A stretch of DNA of 64,000 bases from CADEDH01 sp965216205 (GTDB taxonomy: Bacteria; Actinomycetota; Acidimicrobiia; Acidimicrobiales; SZUA-35), in NCBI GenBank assembly GCA_965216205.1, contig OZ244139.1, positions 186,001 through 250,000 of the forward strand, read 5' to 3'. The notes under the pieces were generated by a model. It was given only the letters and a program-made list of their open reading frames with translations, was not told the origin of the DNA and ran no database searches. A program made the translations under genes and the position numbers. Shown here piece after piece: positions 31,952 through 41,385 of the stretch (positions are counted from its first letter, which is position 1; each line of letters begins with the position of its first letter).

Positions 31952-33402
31952 CGGCGACAGAATCGACGGTCATCGACGAGTCCGACCTCTTGGGCGACCG
32001 CTGGGAGATGGTCGTCGGCCTCGAGGTCCACGCCGAGCTGGCCACGGCCACCAAGATGTTCTCCCCCGCCCCCAACGAGTTCGGCGGCGAGCCGAACACG
32101 AACGTCCACCCCGTGTGCCTCGGGCTCCCGGGCACGCTCCCGGTGGTGAACGAGAAGGCGGTGGAGCTGTCGATCCGCACCGGGCTGGCCCTCAACTGCA
32201 CGATCCAGCGGTGCATCTTCGCCAGGAAGAACTACTTCTACCCCGACATGCCGAAGGACTACCAGATCAGCCAGTACGAGGAGGCGCTCAACGTCGACGG
32301 CTGGCTCGAGCTCCCGTCCGGCTCCACCGTCAGGATCGAGCGGGCCCACATGGAGGAGGACACCGGCAAGTCCACCCACGTCGGCGTGTCGGGCAGGATC
32401 CACGACGCCGGCTACTCCCTCGTCGACTACAACCGGGCCGGCGTTCCCCTCCTCGAGATCGTGAGCCACCCCGACATCCGCGGCCCCGAGCAGGCCAAGG
32501 AGTACGTGGAGGAGCTCCGGTCGATCCTCGTGGCCATCGGCGCCAGCGACGGGAAGATGGAGGAGGGCTCACTCCGGGTCGACGCCAACGTGTCGGTCCG
32601 ACCGAAAGGGTCCGACGAGCTCCGCACCCGGTGCGAGATCAAGAACGTCAACTCGTTCCGCTCGATCGGGCGGGCCATCGAGTACGAGGCCAGACGCCAC
32701 GTCGAGCTGTACGAGGCCGGCGACCGGCCCATCCAGGAGACCCGCCACTGGGACGAGGAGGCCGGCCGGACCCGGCCCGGCCGATCGAAGGAGGAAGCGG
32801 AGGACTACCGGTACTTCCCCGACCCCGATCTCCTGCCGATCGAGCCCTCGCCCCAGTGGATCGACGAGATCCGGGCCGCCCTCCCCCCGCTCCCCCGGGA
32901 TCGTCGGCAGGCGCTGATCGAGCGCGGGGCCGACGCCCGGGCAGCGGCGATCGCCGTCGGCCGTGACCTCGATCGGCTCGCCGTCGGGGCCCTCGATGCG
33001 GGGGCCGACGCGGGACGGGTGCTCACCCACATCGCCAACAACCTCGCCGTCGACGGCGCCGACCGGCTCGACCCGGCGAACTTCGCCGCCCTCGTGCAGC
33101 TCGAGACCGACGGGTCGCTCACCGCCACCCAGGCCAAGCAGGTGCTGGCCGAGATGGTGGACACCGGCGACGACCCGGCGTCGATCGCGGCCGCCCGGGG
33201 GTTCGAGGCGATGGACACCGGCGAGCTCGAATCGATCCTCGACGGGATCATCGCCGAATCGGGCGACGAGTGGCAGCGCTTCGTCGACGGCGACCGCAAG
33301 CTCCAAGGCTTCTTCACCGGCCAGGTGATGAAGGCCACGAAGGGCCAGGCCGACGGGAAGGCGGTCGCCCAGCTCCTCGCCCAGAAGCTCGCGGCGGGCT
33401 GA
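31948..33402 (+). CDS. gatB: Asp-tRNA(Asn)/Glu-tRNA(Gln) amidotransferase subunit B
   Basis: Kinase/transamidase subunit that phosphorylates the tRNA-bound carboxylate and transfers ammonia to it. In 484 residues: GLEVHAELATATKMFS at the N-terminus, the GLPGTLPVVN and RKNYFYPDMPKDYQISQYE segments, the HMEEDTGKS loop, SLVDYNRAGVPLLEIVS, and the C-terminal YqeY-like tail (GFFTGQVMKATKGQADGKAV). It is the last gene of gatCAB. The following 27-base gap to the convergent MATE gene holds no clear terminator. Confidence 0.96.
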   Translation: MTATESTVIDESDLLGDRWEMVVGLEVHAELATATKMFSPAPNEFGGEPNTNVHPVCLGLPGTLPVVNEKAVELSIRTGLALNCTIQRCIFARKNYFYPDMPKDYQISQYEEALNVDGWLELPSGSTVRIERAHMEEDTGKSTHVGVSGRIHDAGYSLVDYNRAGVPLLEIVSHPDIRGPEQAKEYVEELRSILVAIGASDGKMEEGSLRVDANVSVRPKGSDELRTRCEIKNVNSFRSIGRAIEYEARRHVELYEAGDRPIQETRHWDEEAGRTRPGRSKEEAEDYRYFPDPDLLPIEPSPQWIDEIRAALPPLPRDRRQALIERGADARAAAIAVGRDLDRLAVGALDAGADAGRVLTHIANNLAVDGADRLDPANFAALVQLETDGSLTATQAKQVLAEMVDTGDDPASIAAARGFEAMDTGELESILDGIIAESGDEWQRFVDGDRKLQGFFTGQVMKATKGQADGKAVAQLLAQKLAAG

Positions 33403-33429
33403 GCGCGCCGCAGGGTTTGAGCTCACCCG

Positions 33430-34773
33430 TCAGGCCCGGTCGGGAAGGGCGGGGCTGACGGTCAGCCATCGGTCGCTCCGCCACCGCCACCACACCGCGA
33501 CCGCTCGCCCCACCATGAAGGTGGTCAGCGCGGTCCAGAGCCAGCCGAGCCCGCCGTCGAGCACCAGCACGAGCGAACCCAACGCGATGAACCCGAGCGA
33601 CACCACCATCATCGACCGGCCGAGGTAGGCGAAGTCGCCAGCCCCGATCAGGATCCCGTCGAGGGCGAACACGTATCCGTTGACCGGTTCCGACAACGCG
33701 ACCCAGATCATGATGAACGCGGCGGTGGCGATCACCGCCGGATCGTCGCTGAAGATCCCGGCGATCCGCTCTCGGGCCACGAGGATCACGAGGCCGAGCA
33801 CCCCACCGACCGCGACGTCGAGTTGAATCATGCGGCGGGCCGCGTCCTTCGCTCGTTCCGGTAGGCCGGCGCCCAGCCATCGTCCGGTGAGGGCCTGCCC
33901 GGCGATGGCGATCGCATCGAGCGACAGCGCCATGGTCGACCACAACTCGGTCGCCACCTGATGGGCGGCGACCTCGACCACTCCGTCGCCGGTCCTGGCC
34001 GCCACCGAGGTGGCGAAGGTGAACGATCCCCGCAGCGCCAGCGTCCTGAGCACCAGCGGTTGCCCGGCGACGAGGAGGCGTCGCACCTGGGTCCAGTCGA
34101 CCCGCAGGCTCTGCCCCAGCGCCCTGGCCCACCCGATCACCCGGACGCCGTAGACCGCACCCACACCCATCTGGGCGACCACGGTGGCGAGGGCCGACGC
34201 CCCGATGCCGAAGCCGAGCCCATAGATCAGTACCACCTCGATCCCGAGGTTGGCCGCGTTGCCGGCCAACGCGATCACGAGCGGGGTCCGCGTGTTCTGG
34301 CGCCCGTGGAACGCCCCGGCCCCGGCGAGCGACACGAGCAGGAACGGGATGCCGAACGCGCTGACCGACAGGTAGGTCTCGCCCGCCGCGAGCGCAGCGC
34401 CCTCACCGCCGAGCCAGCGGAGGAACCACGGGCCGGCGAACGTCACCACCGCGACGAAGAACGCGCCGAGGAGCACCGCCAACCACACCCCCTGCACCGA
34501 GGCACGGGCCGCATCGGCCTCGCGACCGCCACCGATCAGGCGGGCGACCGAGGCCGTGGTCCCGTAGGCGAGGAAGATCATCAGGCCGTGGACCGTCAAC
34601 AGCACGTTGGAGGCCAACGCCAGGCCCGCCAGCTCGTTCGTGCCGAGGTGACCGACGATCGCCGTGTCGGCCAGCACGTACAGCGGAGCGGCGACGAGCG
34701 TGCCGAAGGCCGGCACGGCGAGTCGTGCGATGTCACGGTCGTACTCGGAGCGCAGGACCGGCCGGAGGTTCAC
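33430..34773 (-). CDS. MATE-family efflux transporter (DinF type)
   Basis: A 447-residue inner-membrane protein with 12 predicted helices in two similar halves. The first half starts AVPAFGTLVAAPLYVLADTA with IVGHLGTNELAGLALASN, a standard MATE signature, and the second half has AAHQVATELWSTMALSLDAI and GQALTGRWLGAG. DinF-type members export cationic drugs or metabolites using Na+ or H+; the substrate is unknown. The start is GTG 34773, with TACCGT on the minus strand (34787-34782) ending eight bases upstream. It stands between gatB (convergent) and the ABC operon. Confidence 0.9.
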   Translation of the reverse strand: MNLRPVLRSEYDRDIARLAVPAFGTLVAAPLYVLADTAIVGHLGTNELAGLALASNVLLTVHGLMIFLAYGTTASVARLIGGGREADAARASVQGVWLAVLLGAFFVAVVTFAGPWFLRWLGGEGAALAAGETYLSVSAFGIPFLLVSLAGAGAFHGRQNTRTPLVIALAGNAANLGIEVVLIYGLGFGIGASALATVVAQMGVGAVYGVRVIGWARALGQSLRVDWTQVRRLLVAGQPLVLRTLALRGSFTFATSVAARTGDGVVEVAAHQVATELWSTMALSLDAIAIAGQALTGRWLGAGLPERAKDAARRMIQLDVAVGGVLGLVILVARERIAGIFSDDPAVIATAAFIMIWVALSEPVNGYVFALDGILIGAGDFAYLGRSMMVVSLGFIALGSLVLVLDGGLGWLWTALTTFMVGRAVAVWWRWRSDRWLTVSPALPDRA

Positions 34774-34828
34774 CGCAGGACACGGTATTGGGCTGCCGGC
34801 CGACCGGGCGAGGTCCTCGGCAGGCCGT

Positions 34829-35623
34829 TCAGGCCACGTTGGTGCGGGCGAGACGCCAGGCGGTCAGTGCGACGGCGAGCAGCGACACCGCGATCGGGGT
34901 GGCGATCCCGAAGCCGAGCGATCGTTCCGCCAGCGGCAGGGTGGTGACATCGGTGAGCTTGGCCAGCACCGACGTGGGGTAGGTGTTGATCGACAGCCGG
35001 GCCGCCCCCTGCCCGACCCGGGCGACGAAGAACTCCCACACGAACACGTACACGAGGCCCCAGATCAGCGCCCGTCGGAGCATCAGTCCGATCAGGGTGA
35101 ACGCAGCCGAGTACGCGACCGATGCCAGCGCCACCGAGGCCGCCACCGCCAGGGTCACCCGGGTGTCGCCCCGGGAGCCGATCGCAGCGGCGACCGTCAG
35201 GGGGAACACGGTGAGCGGGACGGCCACCGTGGCCGACGACAGCCACGCCGCGACCGCCAACACCCACCGCGGTGCGGGCCGGATCCACAGGTAGACGAGG
35301 GTCTCGTCCTCCACCAGCTGGCCCAGTGAGGAGCTGGCGAGCACCAGCGACAGGATCGGCACCGACAGGCCGAGGCCGAAGACCGACAGCACCTCCACGA
35401 TGTCCGGCGCGCTTCCGGCCTGGTTGGCTCGGGCGATCAGCACGGCGAGGAAGATCGCGAGGCCGCCGAACGTGCCCGCCAGCAGCAATCGACCTCGGGT
35501 GAGCTGCTGGTTGAGCAACAGGCGGTACACCGCGCCGAGCACGGGGAGGCTCGACCCCGACCGGGGGTCGGCCGGCTCGCTCCGAGGTGGGGGAGCAGCG
35601 GGTGGCGACCACGTGCCGGTCAT
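34829..35623 (-). CDS. ABC-2 type transporter permease (pair B)
   Basis: A 264-residue membrane protein with six predicted helices after a Pro-rich cytoplasmic head. LVEDETLVYLWIRPAPRWVLA (about 97-117) sits where ABC-2 permeases carry their coupling segment. It is the last gene of a four-gene operon and overlaps the ATPase upstream by ATGA, so the two are presumably one transporter. The substrate cannot be inferred. It differs clearly in sequence from the permease of pair A, so the operon does not look like a simple recent duplication. Confidence 0.82.
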   Translation of the reverse strand: MTGTWSPPAAPPPRSEPADPRSGSSLPVLGAVYRLLLNQQLTRGRLLLAGTFGGLAIFLAVLIARANQAGSAPDIVEVLSVFGLGLSVPILSLVLASSSLGQLVEDETLVYLWIRPAPRWVLAVAAWLSSATVAVPLTVFPLTVAAAIGSRGDTRVTLAVAASVALASVAYSAAFTLIGLMLRRALIWGLVYVFVWEFFVARVGQGAARLSINTYPTSVLAKLTDVTTLPLAERSLGFGIATPIAVSLLAVALTAWRLARTNVA

Positions 35624-36669
35624 GACGATCCCCCGCCGACGAGGTAGCGGAACACGCTCTCCAGGTCGTCGTCGAGCGGGGTGACCTCCTCCAGTCGGGC
35701 TCCCTGCTGCTGGCAGATCGCCGGGATGTTGCGGCGGAGCGCTCGGGCGTCGAGCGTGGTCACCTCGATCTGCTGCTCGTCGATCACGTCGCAGCTGGAG
35801 ATCGAGCCGCCGTGCAGGAGGTGGGAACCGACCTGTCGGGCCGAGCTGCAACGGATCCGGATCCGGAGCGGCTGATCGTCCATCAGGGCCCGGATCGCCC
35901 GGTAGTCACCCTGCGCCGCCAGACGGCCCTTGGCCACCACCAACACGTGGGAACCGAACCGCTCGACCTCGTCGAGCACATGGCTGGAGACGAGCACGGT
36001 CCGCCCCTCGGCCCCGAGCCGCTTGAACAGCTCGATCATGTGGCGACGCTGGCGGGGATCGAGCCCGTTGAGCGGCTCATCGAGCACGAGCACGTCTGGC
36101 CGGTGGACGATCGCCTGGGCGATCTTCACCCGCTGCCGCATGCCTTTCGAGAACGCTCCCAGCGGGCGGGCCAGGTCGGGGTCGAGCTCCACCTCGAGCA
36201 GTGCCTCGCGGGCACATGCCTCCGGGTCGGTCAGGTGGCTCATGGTCGCCGCCAACCGAACCACGTCGAGCGCCCGCTCCCGCTCGAACACGCCGTCCTG
36301 CTGGGGCACGAGGCCGAGCGCAGCTCGGGCGGCACGGTCGGTCCGAGGGTTCCCGCCGCGCACCGACACGTCGCCGGTGGAGGGGGCGGTCAACCCGCAG
36401 ATCAGCCGGATCAGGGTGGACTTGCCGGCGCCGTTCGGTCCGAGGAGCGCGGTGACGCCGGGCCGAACGGCGAACGTCACGTCGGAAACCGCGACGAGAC
36501 TGCCGAACGACTTCGACAGCCCCTGGGCCACCACGGTGGCATCGGTCGGGGGCCAGGGCTCGTCGGCCGGTGGCGGCGGCAAGCCGACCGGCGTGGCCGG
36601 AGCAGGTGGGGACGCCGGTGCTGGCGGCGCAATCGGCGGGGTCGACGGTGCAGGCGGGATCTGGCTCAT
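35620..36669 (-). CDS. ABC transporter ATP-binding protein (pair B)
   Basis: A 349-residue ATPase. A Pro/Ala-rich N-terminal extension of about 45 residues precedes the nucleotide-binding domain: Walker A LLGPNGAGKS, Q-loop LVPQQDGV, a variant signature FSKGMRQRV, Walker B VLVLDEPLNGLDP and H-loop SSHV. A C-terminal domain of about 95 residues (LRIRIRCSSARQVG, then IEVTTLDARALRRNIPAICQ) is typical of DrrA/CcmA-like exporter ATPases. Its start overlaps the upstream permease stop and its stop overlaps the downstream permease start (ATGA both times). Confidence 0.9.
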   Translation of the reverse strand: MSQIPPAPSTPPIAPPAPASPPAPATPVGLPPPPADEPWPPTDATVVAQGLSKSFGSLVAVSDVTFAVRPGVTALLGPNGAGKSTLIRLICGLTAPSTGDVSVRGGNPRTDRAARAALGLVPQQDGVFERERALDVVRLAATMSHLTDPEACAREALLEVELDPDLARPLGAFSKGMRQRVKIAQAIVHRPDVLVLDEPLNGLDPRQRRHMIELFKRLGAEGRTVLVSSHVLDEVERFGSHVLVVAKGRLAAQGDYRAIRALMDDQPLRIRIRCSSARQVGSHLLHGGSISSCDVIDEQQIEVTTLDARALRRNIPAICQQQGARLEEVTPLDDDLESVFRYLVGGGSS

Positions 36670-37544
36670 CGGCGCACCAGCAATCGACGGTAGCGGTGCC
36701 AGATCCAGGCGACCGAGGCCGCCACCCACGCCCCCCAGGCGAGCCACAGCGTCCACGTGGGGTTCTGCGACGACGACCAGCCGCCGATCTCGCCGTGGAT
36801 CCGGAAGATCAGCGCCCGGGGGAGGAACAGCAGGTTGGCGAGCCGGAAGATCGGGTCGAGGTCGGCCTCGCCGACCATGATGTCGGTCACGATGGCCGAC
36901 CCGGGAATGAGGGCCAGGATCGTGGCCGTGGCCACCGGGATCCGGTCGGTCGATGCCGCCACCGCCAGACCGATCGCGGTGTAGAGCACGCCGAGCACCG
37001 CGGACGACACGACGATCTGCACGAACGTCTCCAGCCACTGGCCGAACCCGTCCGGCCCCATGTTCTGCAAGCTGAACGCGATGAGCATCAGCAACGGTGG
37101 GCCCAGCGTGACCGCCAGCAGGAGGACGAACACGCTGATGGCCTTGCCGAACAGGTAGTTGGGGCGGTCGAGCGGTGACGCCAGGTACACGCCGAGCAGG
37201 CCGGTTCGCCGGTCGGCGCACAACAGCTCCGGCGACACGAACCCGGCGAGCAGGTAGATCGTGGCCGAGACGAACCCGTAGTACTCGGCGTAGGTCGGCA
37301 GGAACTGCTCGGTGTCGATCGGGATCAGGGCCGCCAACCCGATGAACACCGCAGCGGGGAGGTAGGCCATCCCGATGATCGCGAGCGGGATCACCTTGTA
37401 GCGGGCCGCCCGCCCGAGGCCGACGGCGTGGCGGAGGCTGTGCTTCACCAGCGTCCGCATCGAGCCGGCCATCCCGGTCCGGGGCCCGTCGTAGCGGCGG
37501 TAGCCCTGGTCGTAGATCCGGGCTTCCCCGGCGAGATCGGTCAT
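36666..37544 (-). CDS. ABC-2 type transporter permease (pair A)
   Basis: A 292-residue membrane protein with about six helices. The soluble N-terminus IYDQGYRRYDGPRTG is a recognisable actinobacterial ABC-2 permease opening. LLCADRRTGLLGVYLASPLDRPNYLFGKAI (quoted in part; about residues 112-141) is the conserved coupling segment between the first helices. It lies between the two ATPase genes and overlaps both by four bases. The transported substrate is unknown. Confidence 0.85.
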   Translation of the reverse strand: MTDLAGEARIYDQGYRRYDGPRTGMAGSMRTLVKHSLRHAVGLGRAARYKVIPLAIIGMAYLPAAVFIGLAALIPIDTEQFLPTYAEYYGFVSATIYLLAGFVSPELLCADRRTGLLGVYLASPLDRPNYLFGKAISVFVLLLAVTLGPPLLMLIAFSLQNMGPDGFGQWLETFVQIVVSSAVLGVLYTAIGLAVAASTDRIPVATATILALIPGSAIVTDIMVGEADLDPIFRLANLLFLPRALIFRIHGEIGGWSSSQNPTWTLWLAWGAWVAASVAWIWHRYRRLLVRR

Positions 37545-38491
37545 CCGAGGCTCTCCAGGAACACATCCTCCAGGCTGAGCTGCCGCCGACCGAGGCGGAC
37601 GATTCCCACCTCGGCCGCCACGCAGGCGTCGCGGGTGGCGTCGTACAGCATCATCGGGTCGGCCGAGAACGCGTCGACGGCGCCGCCCTCGACCGTGAGC
37701 CGGGCCCCGTCGACGCTCACCGTCGCACCGATGGCCTCGAGCTGATTGGCGACGGCGGCGATCTGGCCACCGGAGCCGTCGACCACGACCGCCAGGCCGC
37801 CGTCGCTCTCGCCCCGCAGCTCGGTCAGGGGTCCCGCAGCGAGGGTCCGGCCGTCGCCGATGATCACCGCGTGGTCACAGATCCGCTCGACCTCGTCGAG
37901 CAGGTGCGAGGAGAGCAGCACGTTGATCTCGAAGCTCGTCGCCACCCGTCGGATCAGGTCGAGCATGGCGTCGCGCTGGACCGGGTCGAGGCCGTCGGTA
38001 GGTTCGTCGAGGAGGATCAGGCGGGGGTCGTGGGCGATGGCCTGGGCCAGCTTCACCCGTTGCCGCTGCCCGGTGCTCATCGTGCCCATCGGCCGGAACC
38101 GTTCCTCGCCGAGCCCGACGAGCCACAGCGCGTCGCTGGCCCGGGTGGTGGCCTCGGGGCCGGGCAGGCCGTGGAGCTCGGCCACGTGGCGCACGAACTC
38201 GTCGGCCCGGAGGTCAGGGGGGAGGGTGTGGTGCTCCGGGGCGTACCCGGTGAGCGCTCGAACCTCGGCCCCGCCCCGCCACGGATCACGGCCATAGACC
38301 GACAGCCCGCCGTCGTCGACCGGGTGCAGCCCGAGGATCATCCCGAGGAGGGTGGTCTTGCCGGCGCCGTTGGCGCCGAGGAGGCCCGTGATGCCGGCGT
38401 GGATGTCGAAGCTCACGTCGTCGAGGACGGCGACGTCGCCGTAGCCCTTGCGCACGCCCCGCGCGCTCACCAGCACGGCGCCATCGTTCAT
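37541..38491 (-). CDS. ABC transporter ATP-binding protein (pair A)
   Basis: First gene of the four-gene ABC operon; a 316-residue ATPase. Walker A LLGANGAGKT, Q-loop YAPEHHTL, signature MSTGQRQRV, Walker B LILLDEPTDGLDP and H-loop SSHLLDEVE are all intact. A C-terminal regulatory region of about 85 residues follows. Upstream (38518-38537, read on the plus strand) the heptamer TCATGTC occurs twice 13 bases apart, a possible regulatory site. With two ATPases and two permeases, the operon encodes either two transporters or one heteromeric complex. Confidence 0.9.
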   Translation of the reverse strand: MNDGAVLVSARGVRKGYGDVAVLDDVSFDIHAGITGLLGANGAGKTTLLGMILGLHPVDDGGLSVYGRDPWRGGAEVRALTGYAPEHHTLPPDLRADEFVRHVAELHGLPGPEATTRASDALWLVGLGEERFRPMGTMSTGQRQRVKLAQAIAHDPRLILLDEPTDGLDPVQRDAMLDLIRRVATSFEINVLLSSHLLDEVERICDHAVIIGDGRTLAAGPLTELRGESDGGLAVVVDGSGGQIAAVANQLEAIGATVSVDGARLTVEGGAVDAFSADPMMLYDATRDACVAAEVGIVRLGRRQLSLEDVFLESLG

Positions 38492-38556
38492 GCTTTTTGC
38501 GCCTTCGACAGTGGGCTCATGTCAGTGTGTTCATGTCCGACCGACCCGGCGACCTT

Positions 38557-39246
38557 TCACCCTGTCTCATCTGCCTGTTGGGCCAGGAAGTCGACGGTCC
38601 GCTTCCACGCCAGCTCCGCCGCATCGGGGTCGAAGTTCTCGCCGGCCTCGAAGAACCAGTGCTTCGTGCCCGGATAGGTGTGGAACTCGGTCGACTGGCC
38701 GCCGAGTCGGATGAACGACTCGGTGACCACCTTGTCGTCGTCGCTCACGATGTGGTCATCGGTGGCGAAGTGGCCCTGGTACGCCGCGGTGGCCTCGTCG
38801 AAGTCGATCGACTGGGCTCCGTAGAACGCCACGACCGCATTGATGGTCGACCCGAGCCTGGCCGACAGCCACAGTGCGAGCGACGCTCCCATCGAGAAGC
38901 CGAGCACCGCGATCGGCCGGTTCGGATCGTCGGCCACGGCCCGCAGCGTGTGGGCTGACGACATCACGAGCCCGGACAGCTCATCGGGATCGGCGCCGGC
39001 GAGCACGGCCTCCCCCTCGGCCTCGGTCGCCGGTTGGACACCGTCGAAGAGGTCGGGGGCGACGACGGTGTAGCCCTCGCCGGCCAGGCGCCGGCAGAAG
39101 TCGCGGACCCAGTCGTTCAGCCCCCACCACGAGTGCAGCACGAGCACGCCCGGTCCCTGCGAGCCCCCTGGCGGGTCGACGAGGAACGCCTCGCCGGCTC
39201 GGCGATTCGTGAACGGTGACGACGACTCGCCCATGGATCCGACCAT
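38557..39246 (-). CDS. dienelactone hydrolase-family alpha/beta hydrolase
   Basis: A 229-residue hydrolase. The fold is recognisable from GVLVLHSWWGLNDWVRDFC (oxyanion region), VVAPDLFDG, the nucleophile elbow GFSMGAS, and the later GHFATDDHIV acid region and YPGTKHWFF histidine. The elbow has Ser where classical dienelactone hydrolases have Cys, so an esterase-like chemistry is more likely than muconate-lactone hydrolysis. The start is ATG 39246 (ATG 39234 also possible), with TACGAT on the minus strand (39286-39281) about 35 bases upstream. Substrate unknown. Confidence 0.82.
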   Translation of the reverse strand: MVGSMGESSSPFTNRRAGEAFLVDPPGGSQGPGVLVLHSWWGLNDWVRDFCRRLAGEGYTVVAPDLFDGVQPATEAEGEAVLAGADPDELSGLVMSSAHTLRAVADDPNRPIAVLGFSMGASLALWLSARLGSTINAVVAFYGAQSIDFDEATAAYQGHFATDDHIVSDDDKVVTESFIRLGGQSTEFHTYPGTKHWFFEAGENFDPDAAELAWKRTVDFLAQQADETG

Positions 39247-39349
39247 ACATGAACCCGGCCCGGCGCAGTCCCGTCACGGAATCGTAAACATGCGGGTACC
39301 GGGCTCTACCGCTGGGCTTCCCTACTGTGTAACAGTGAAGGGGAGTTCG

Positions 39350-40351
39350 ATGAACATTCTTCGCGCCGCTTGGCGATTCATCGTCGACGTTGCCCTTCGC
39401 TGGTACCGGGCCGGGGTCGGTGATCTCGCGGCCGGTGTGACCTTCTGGATCCTCGTCTCGCTCCCCGCGTCGATCCTCGCATTGCTCGCTGCGCTCGACC
39501 CACTCGAGCGGATCCTGAGCATCTCGTTCTCCACCCGGATCGAGCAGAACGTGGTGGGCTTCGTCGATCGGCTCTTCACGTCGGAGGGCAGCAGCGTGAA
39601 GAGCGCAGTCGAGTCGCTGTTCGACCAGGACCCGAACTCCGGGCTGTTGACCGTGTCGTTGGTGGTCGCCATCTGGTCGGTCAGCAGGGGGTTCGCCGGG
39701 CTGATCCGCGCTCTCGACGACATCTACGAGGTGGTGGACGGTCGCCCGTGGTACCACACCCGGGTCGTCGCGGTGATCCTCGGCTTCGGCAGCATGCTCG
39801 TCTCGGTCCCGCTCGTGATGGTGGAGCGGCTCGTGTGGGACGCGTTGCCCGACGGTCCCCTCGAACGGTTGGCCCGTGGCCTGGTGGCCCTCGCGGTGTT
39901 GATCGTGTGGGCATCGACGATCTACCACTTCGGCCCGGCCCAGCGAAGCCGTTGGCGCCACGACCTGCCGGGGGCGATCACCGCCGCAGTCATGTGGTGG
40001 CTGCTGTCCACCGGCTTCGGTTGGTACGTGTCGCTCACCGCCGGTGCCAACGAGGTCACCGCCGCCATCGGTGCCGGCCTCCTCGCGCTGACCTGGGTGT
40101 GGCTCGCTGCCCAGGTGCTCCTCATCGGCGGCGTCGTCAACTTCCTCTACGGGCAGAACCGCGCCATCCCCCGGGCTCGGCACACCTGGAACATCAACGA
40201 TCGGATCACCGGCGAGTGGCGCCGGATCAGCGATCGCGACCACGACGACGCCACCATCGTCCCGGCCCCGACCGGTGAGATCAGATCGGTCGGACCGCCG
40301 CGTCACGACGACCGCGAGGAGCAGGCGGACCCGGTGACGCGGATCCGCTGA
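39350..40351 (+). CDS. YihY/UPF0761-family membrane protein
   Basis: A 333-residue integral membrane protein of the family once misnamed RNase BN. About six helices are seen, with the conserved GVTFWILVSLPASIL early, the SVSRGFAGLIRALDDIYEV loop, PGAITAAVMWWLLSTGF and the closing helix LLIGGVVNFLYG. The C-terminal 75 residues are polar and charged. The ATG at 39350 has AAGGGGAG at good spacing and a TACTGT hexamer at 39333-39338. Function of the family is unsettled; some members are lipid-related transport candidates. Confidence 0.85.
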   Translation: MNILRAAWRFIVDVALRWYRAGVGDLAAGVTFWILVSLPASILALLAALDPLERILSISFSTRIEQNVVGFVDRLFTSEGSSVKSAVESLFDQDPNSGLLTVSLVVAIWSVSRGFAGLIRALDDIYEVVDGRPWYHTRVVAVILGFGSMLVSVPLVMVERLVWDALPDGPLERLARGLVALAVLIVWASTIYHFGPAQRSRWRHDLPGAITAAVMWWLLSTGFGWYVSLTAGANEVTAAIGAGLLALTWVWLAAQVLLIGGVVNFLYGQNRAIPRARHTWNINDRITGEWRRISDRDHDDATIVPAPTGEIRSVGPPRHDDREEQADPVTRIR

Positions 40352-40371
40352 TCGTCCAGTCGCCGCCGGGT

Positions 40372-41379
40372 TCAGTCGAGCCCGGCCAGGAACGCGAGCA
40401 GGGCGGCGTTGACCTCGGCGGGGTGCTCCTGTTGCAGCCAGTGGCCGGCGCCCTCGATCAACTCGAGGTGGCGCAGGTCGGTCAGCGCGGCCTCCATGCC
40501 GGCGATCGCGTCGGGCGTGTTGCCGGCGATCATGTCGGTGGAGCCGCCCATGTAGAACGACGGCTGGTCGATCGTCGCCCCCACGAACGGGGCCAGTGCG
40601 CCGGGCAACCGGTTGATGTTCCGGTACCAGTTGAGGCCGCCCCGAATGCCGGCCGCCGCAAGTTCCTCGGCGTAGAAGTCGACGTCGGCCTCGGTCAGCC
40701 ACGGCGGCAACTCGTCGGGCACGACGAGCTGGGCCGACAGCGATTCCCCGGCCGGGAAGTGGCCGTCCCAACCGGCCGGCACGTCGCCGTTGGCGACGGC
40801 ATCGCCGGAGATCGTGTAGAGGAAGCCCCGCACGTTGCGGGCGAGGTCGGCCTCGAAGTCGGCTTCGGCTTTGCCTGGTTCCTGGAAATAGAGCCGGTAG
40901 TAGTCGCGGTCGTCGCCGGCCGCGAGCCGCATGAGGTCGTCGACCGTGAGACCGTCGGGCAGCTCGCCGGTCGGCGGGGTGTAGGGCACGCTCAGCGCAC
41001 CGACGGCCCGGAACACGTCGGGCCGCATCAGCGCGGCGTACCAGGCGACCGGGGCGCCCCAGTCGTGGCCGATGATCACCGCCGACGATTCGCCGAGCCC
41101 GTTCACGAGGCCCACCGCATCACCGACGAGATGGCTGATCGTGTAGGTGCCGATGTCGTCGGGCGCCGTCGTCTTCCCGTAGCCCCGCATCGAGGGGGCG
41201 ACCACCCGGAAGCCCGCCTCGGCCAGGGGGCCGAGCTGGTGTCGCCACGAGTACCACGACTCCGGGAACCCATGGCACAGCACCACCAGCGGGCCTTCGC
41301 CCCGGGTCACGTAGTGGATCGTGATCCCGTTCGCCTCCAGCTCGCCGTGTTCGATCGCGTCATGGTCCCAGGTGGTCAC
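40372..41379 (-). CDS. alpha/beta hydrolase, epoxide hydrolase-like
   Basis: A 335-residue hydrolase. The HGFPESWYSWR motif (oxyanion hole HGFP) and the nucleophile elbow GHDWGAPVAW, with Asp as nucleophile, are the hallmarks of soluble epoxide hydrolases and haloalkane dehalogenases. YFQEPGKAEADFE in the lid and GGLNWYRNINR supply the tyrosines typical of epoxide hydrolases, and GAGHWLQQEHP holds the catalytic His. It probably opens epoxides of lipids or xenobiotics; the substrate is unknown. The GTG at 41379 follows TAAACT on the minus strand by exactly six bases, so the message is probably leaderless. Confidence 0.87.
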   Translation of the reverse strand: MTTWDHDAIEHGELEANGITIHYVTRGEGPLVVLCHGFPESWYSWRHQLGPLAEAGFRVVAPSMRGYGKTTAPDDIGTYTISHLVGDAVGLVNGLGESSAVIIGHDWGAPVAWYAALMRPDVFRAVGALSVPYTPPTGELPDGLTVDDLMRLAAGDDRDYYRLYFQEPGKAEADFEADLARNVRGFLYTISGDAVANGDVPAGWDGHFPAGESLSAQLVVPDELPPWLTEADVDFYAEELAAAGIRGGLNWYRNINRLPGALAPFVGATIDQPSFYMGGSTDMIAGNTPDAIAGMEAALTDLRHLELIEGAGHWLQQEHPAEVNAALLAFLAGLD

Positions 41380-41385
41380 CGGATC

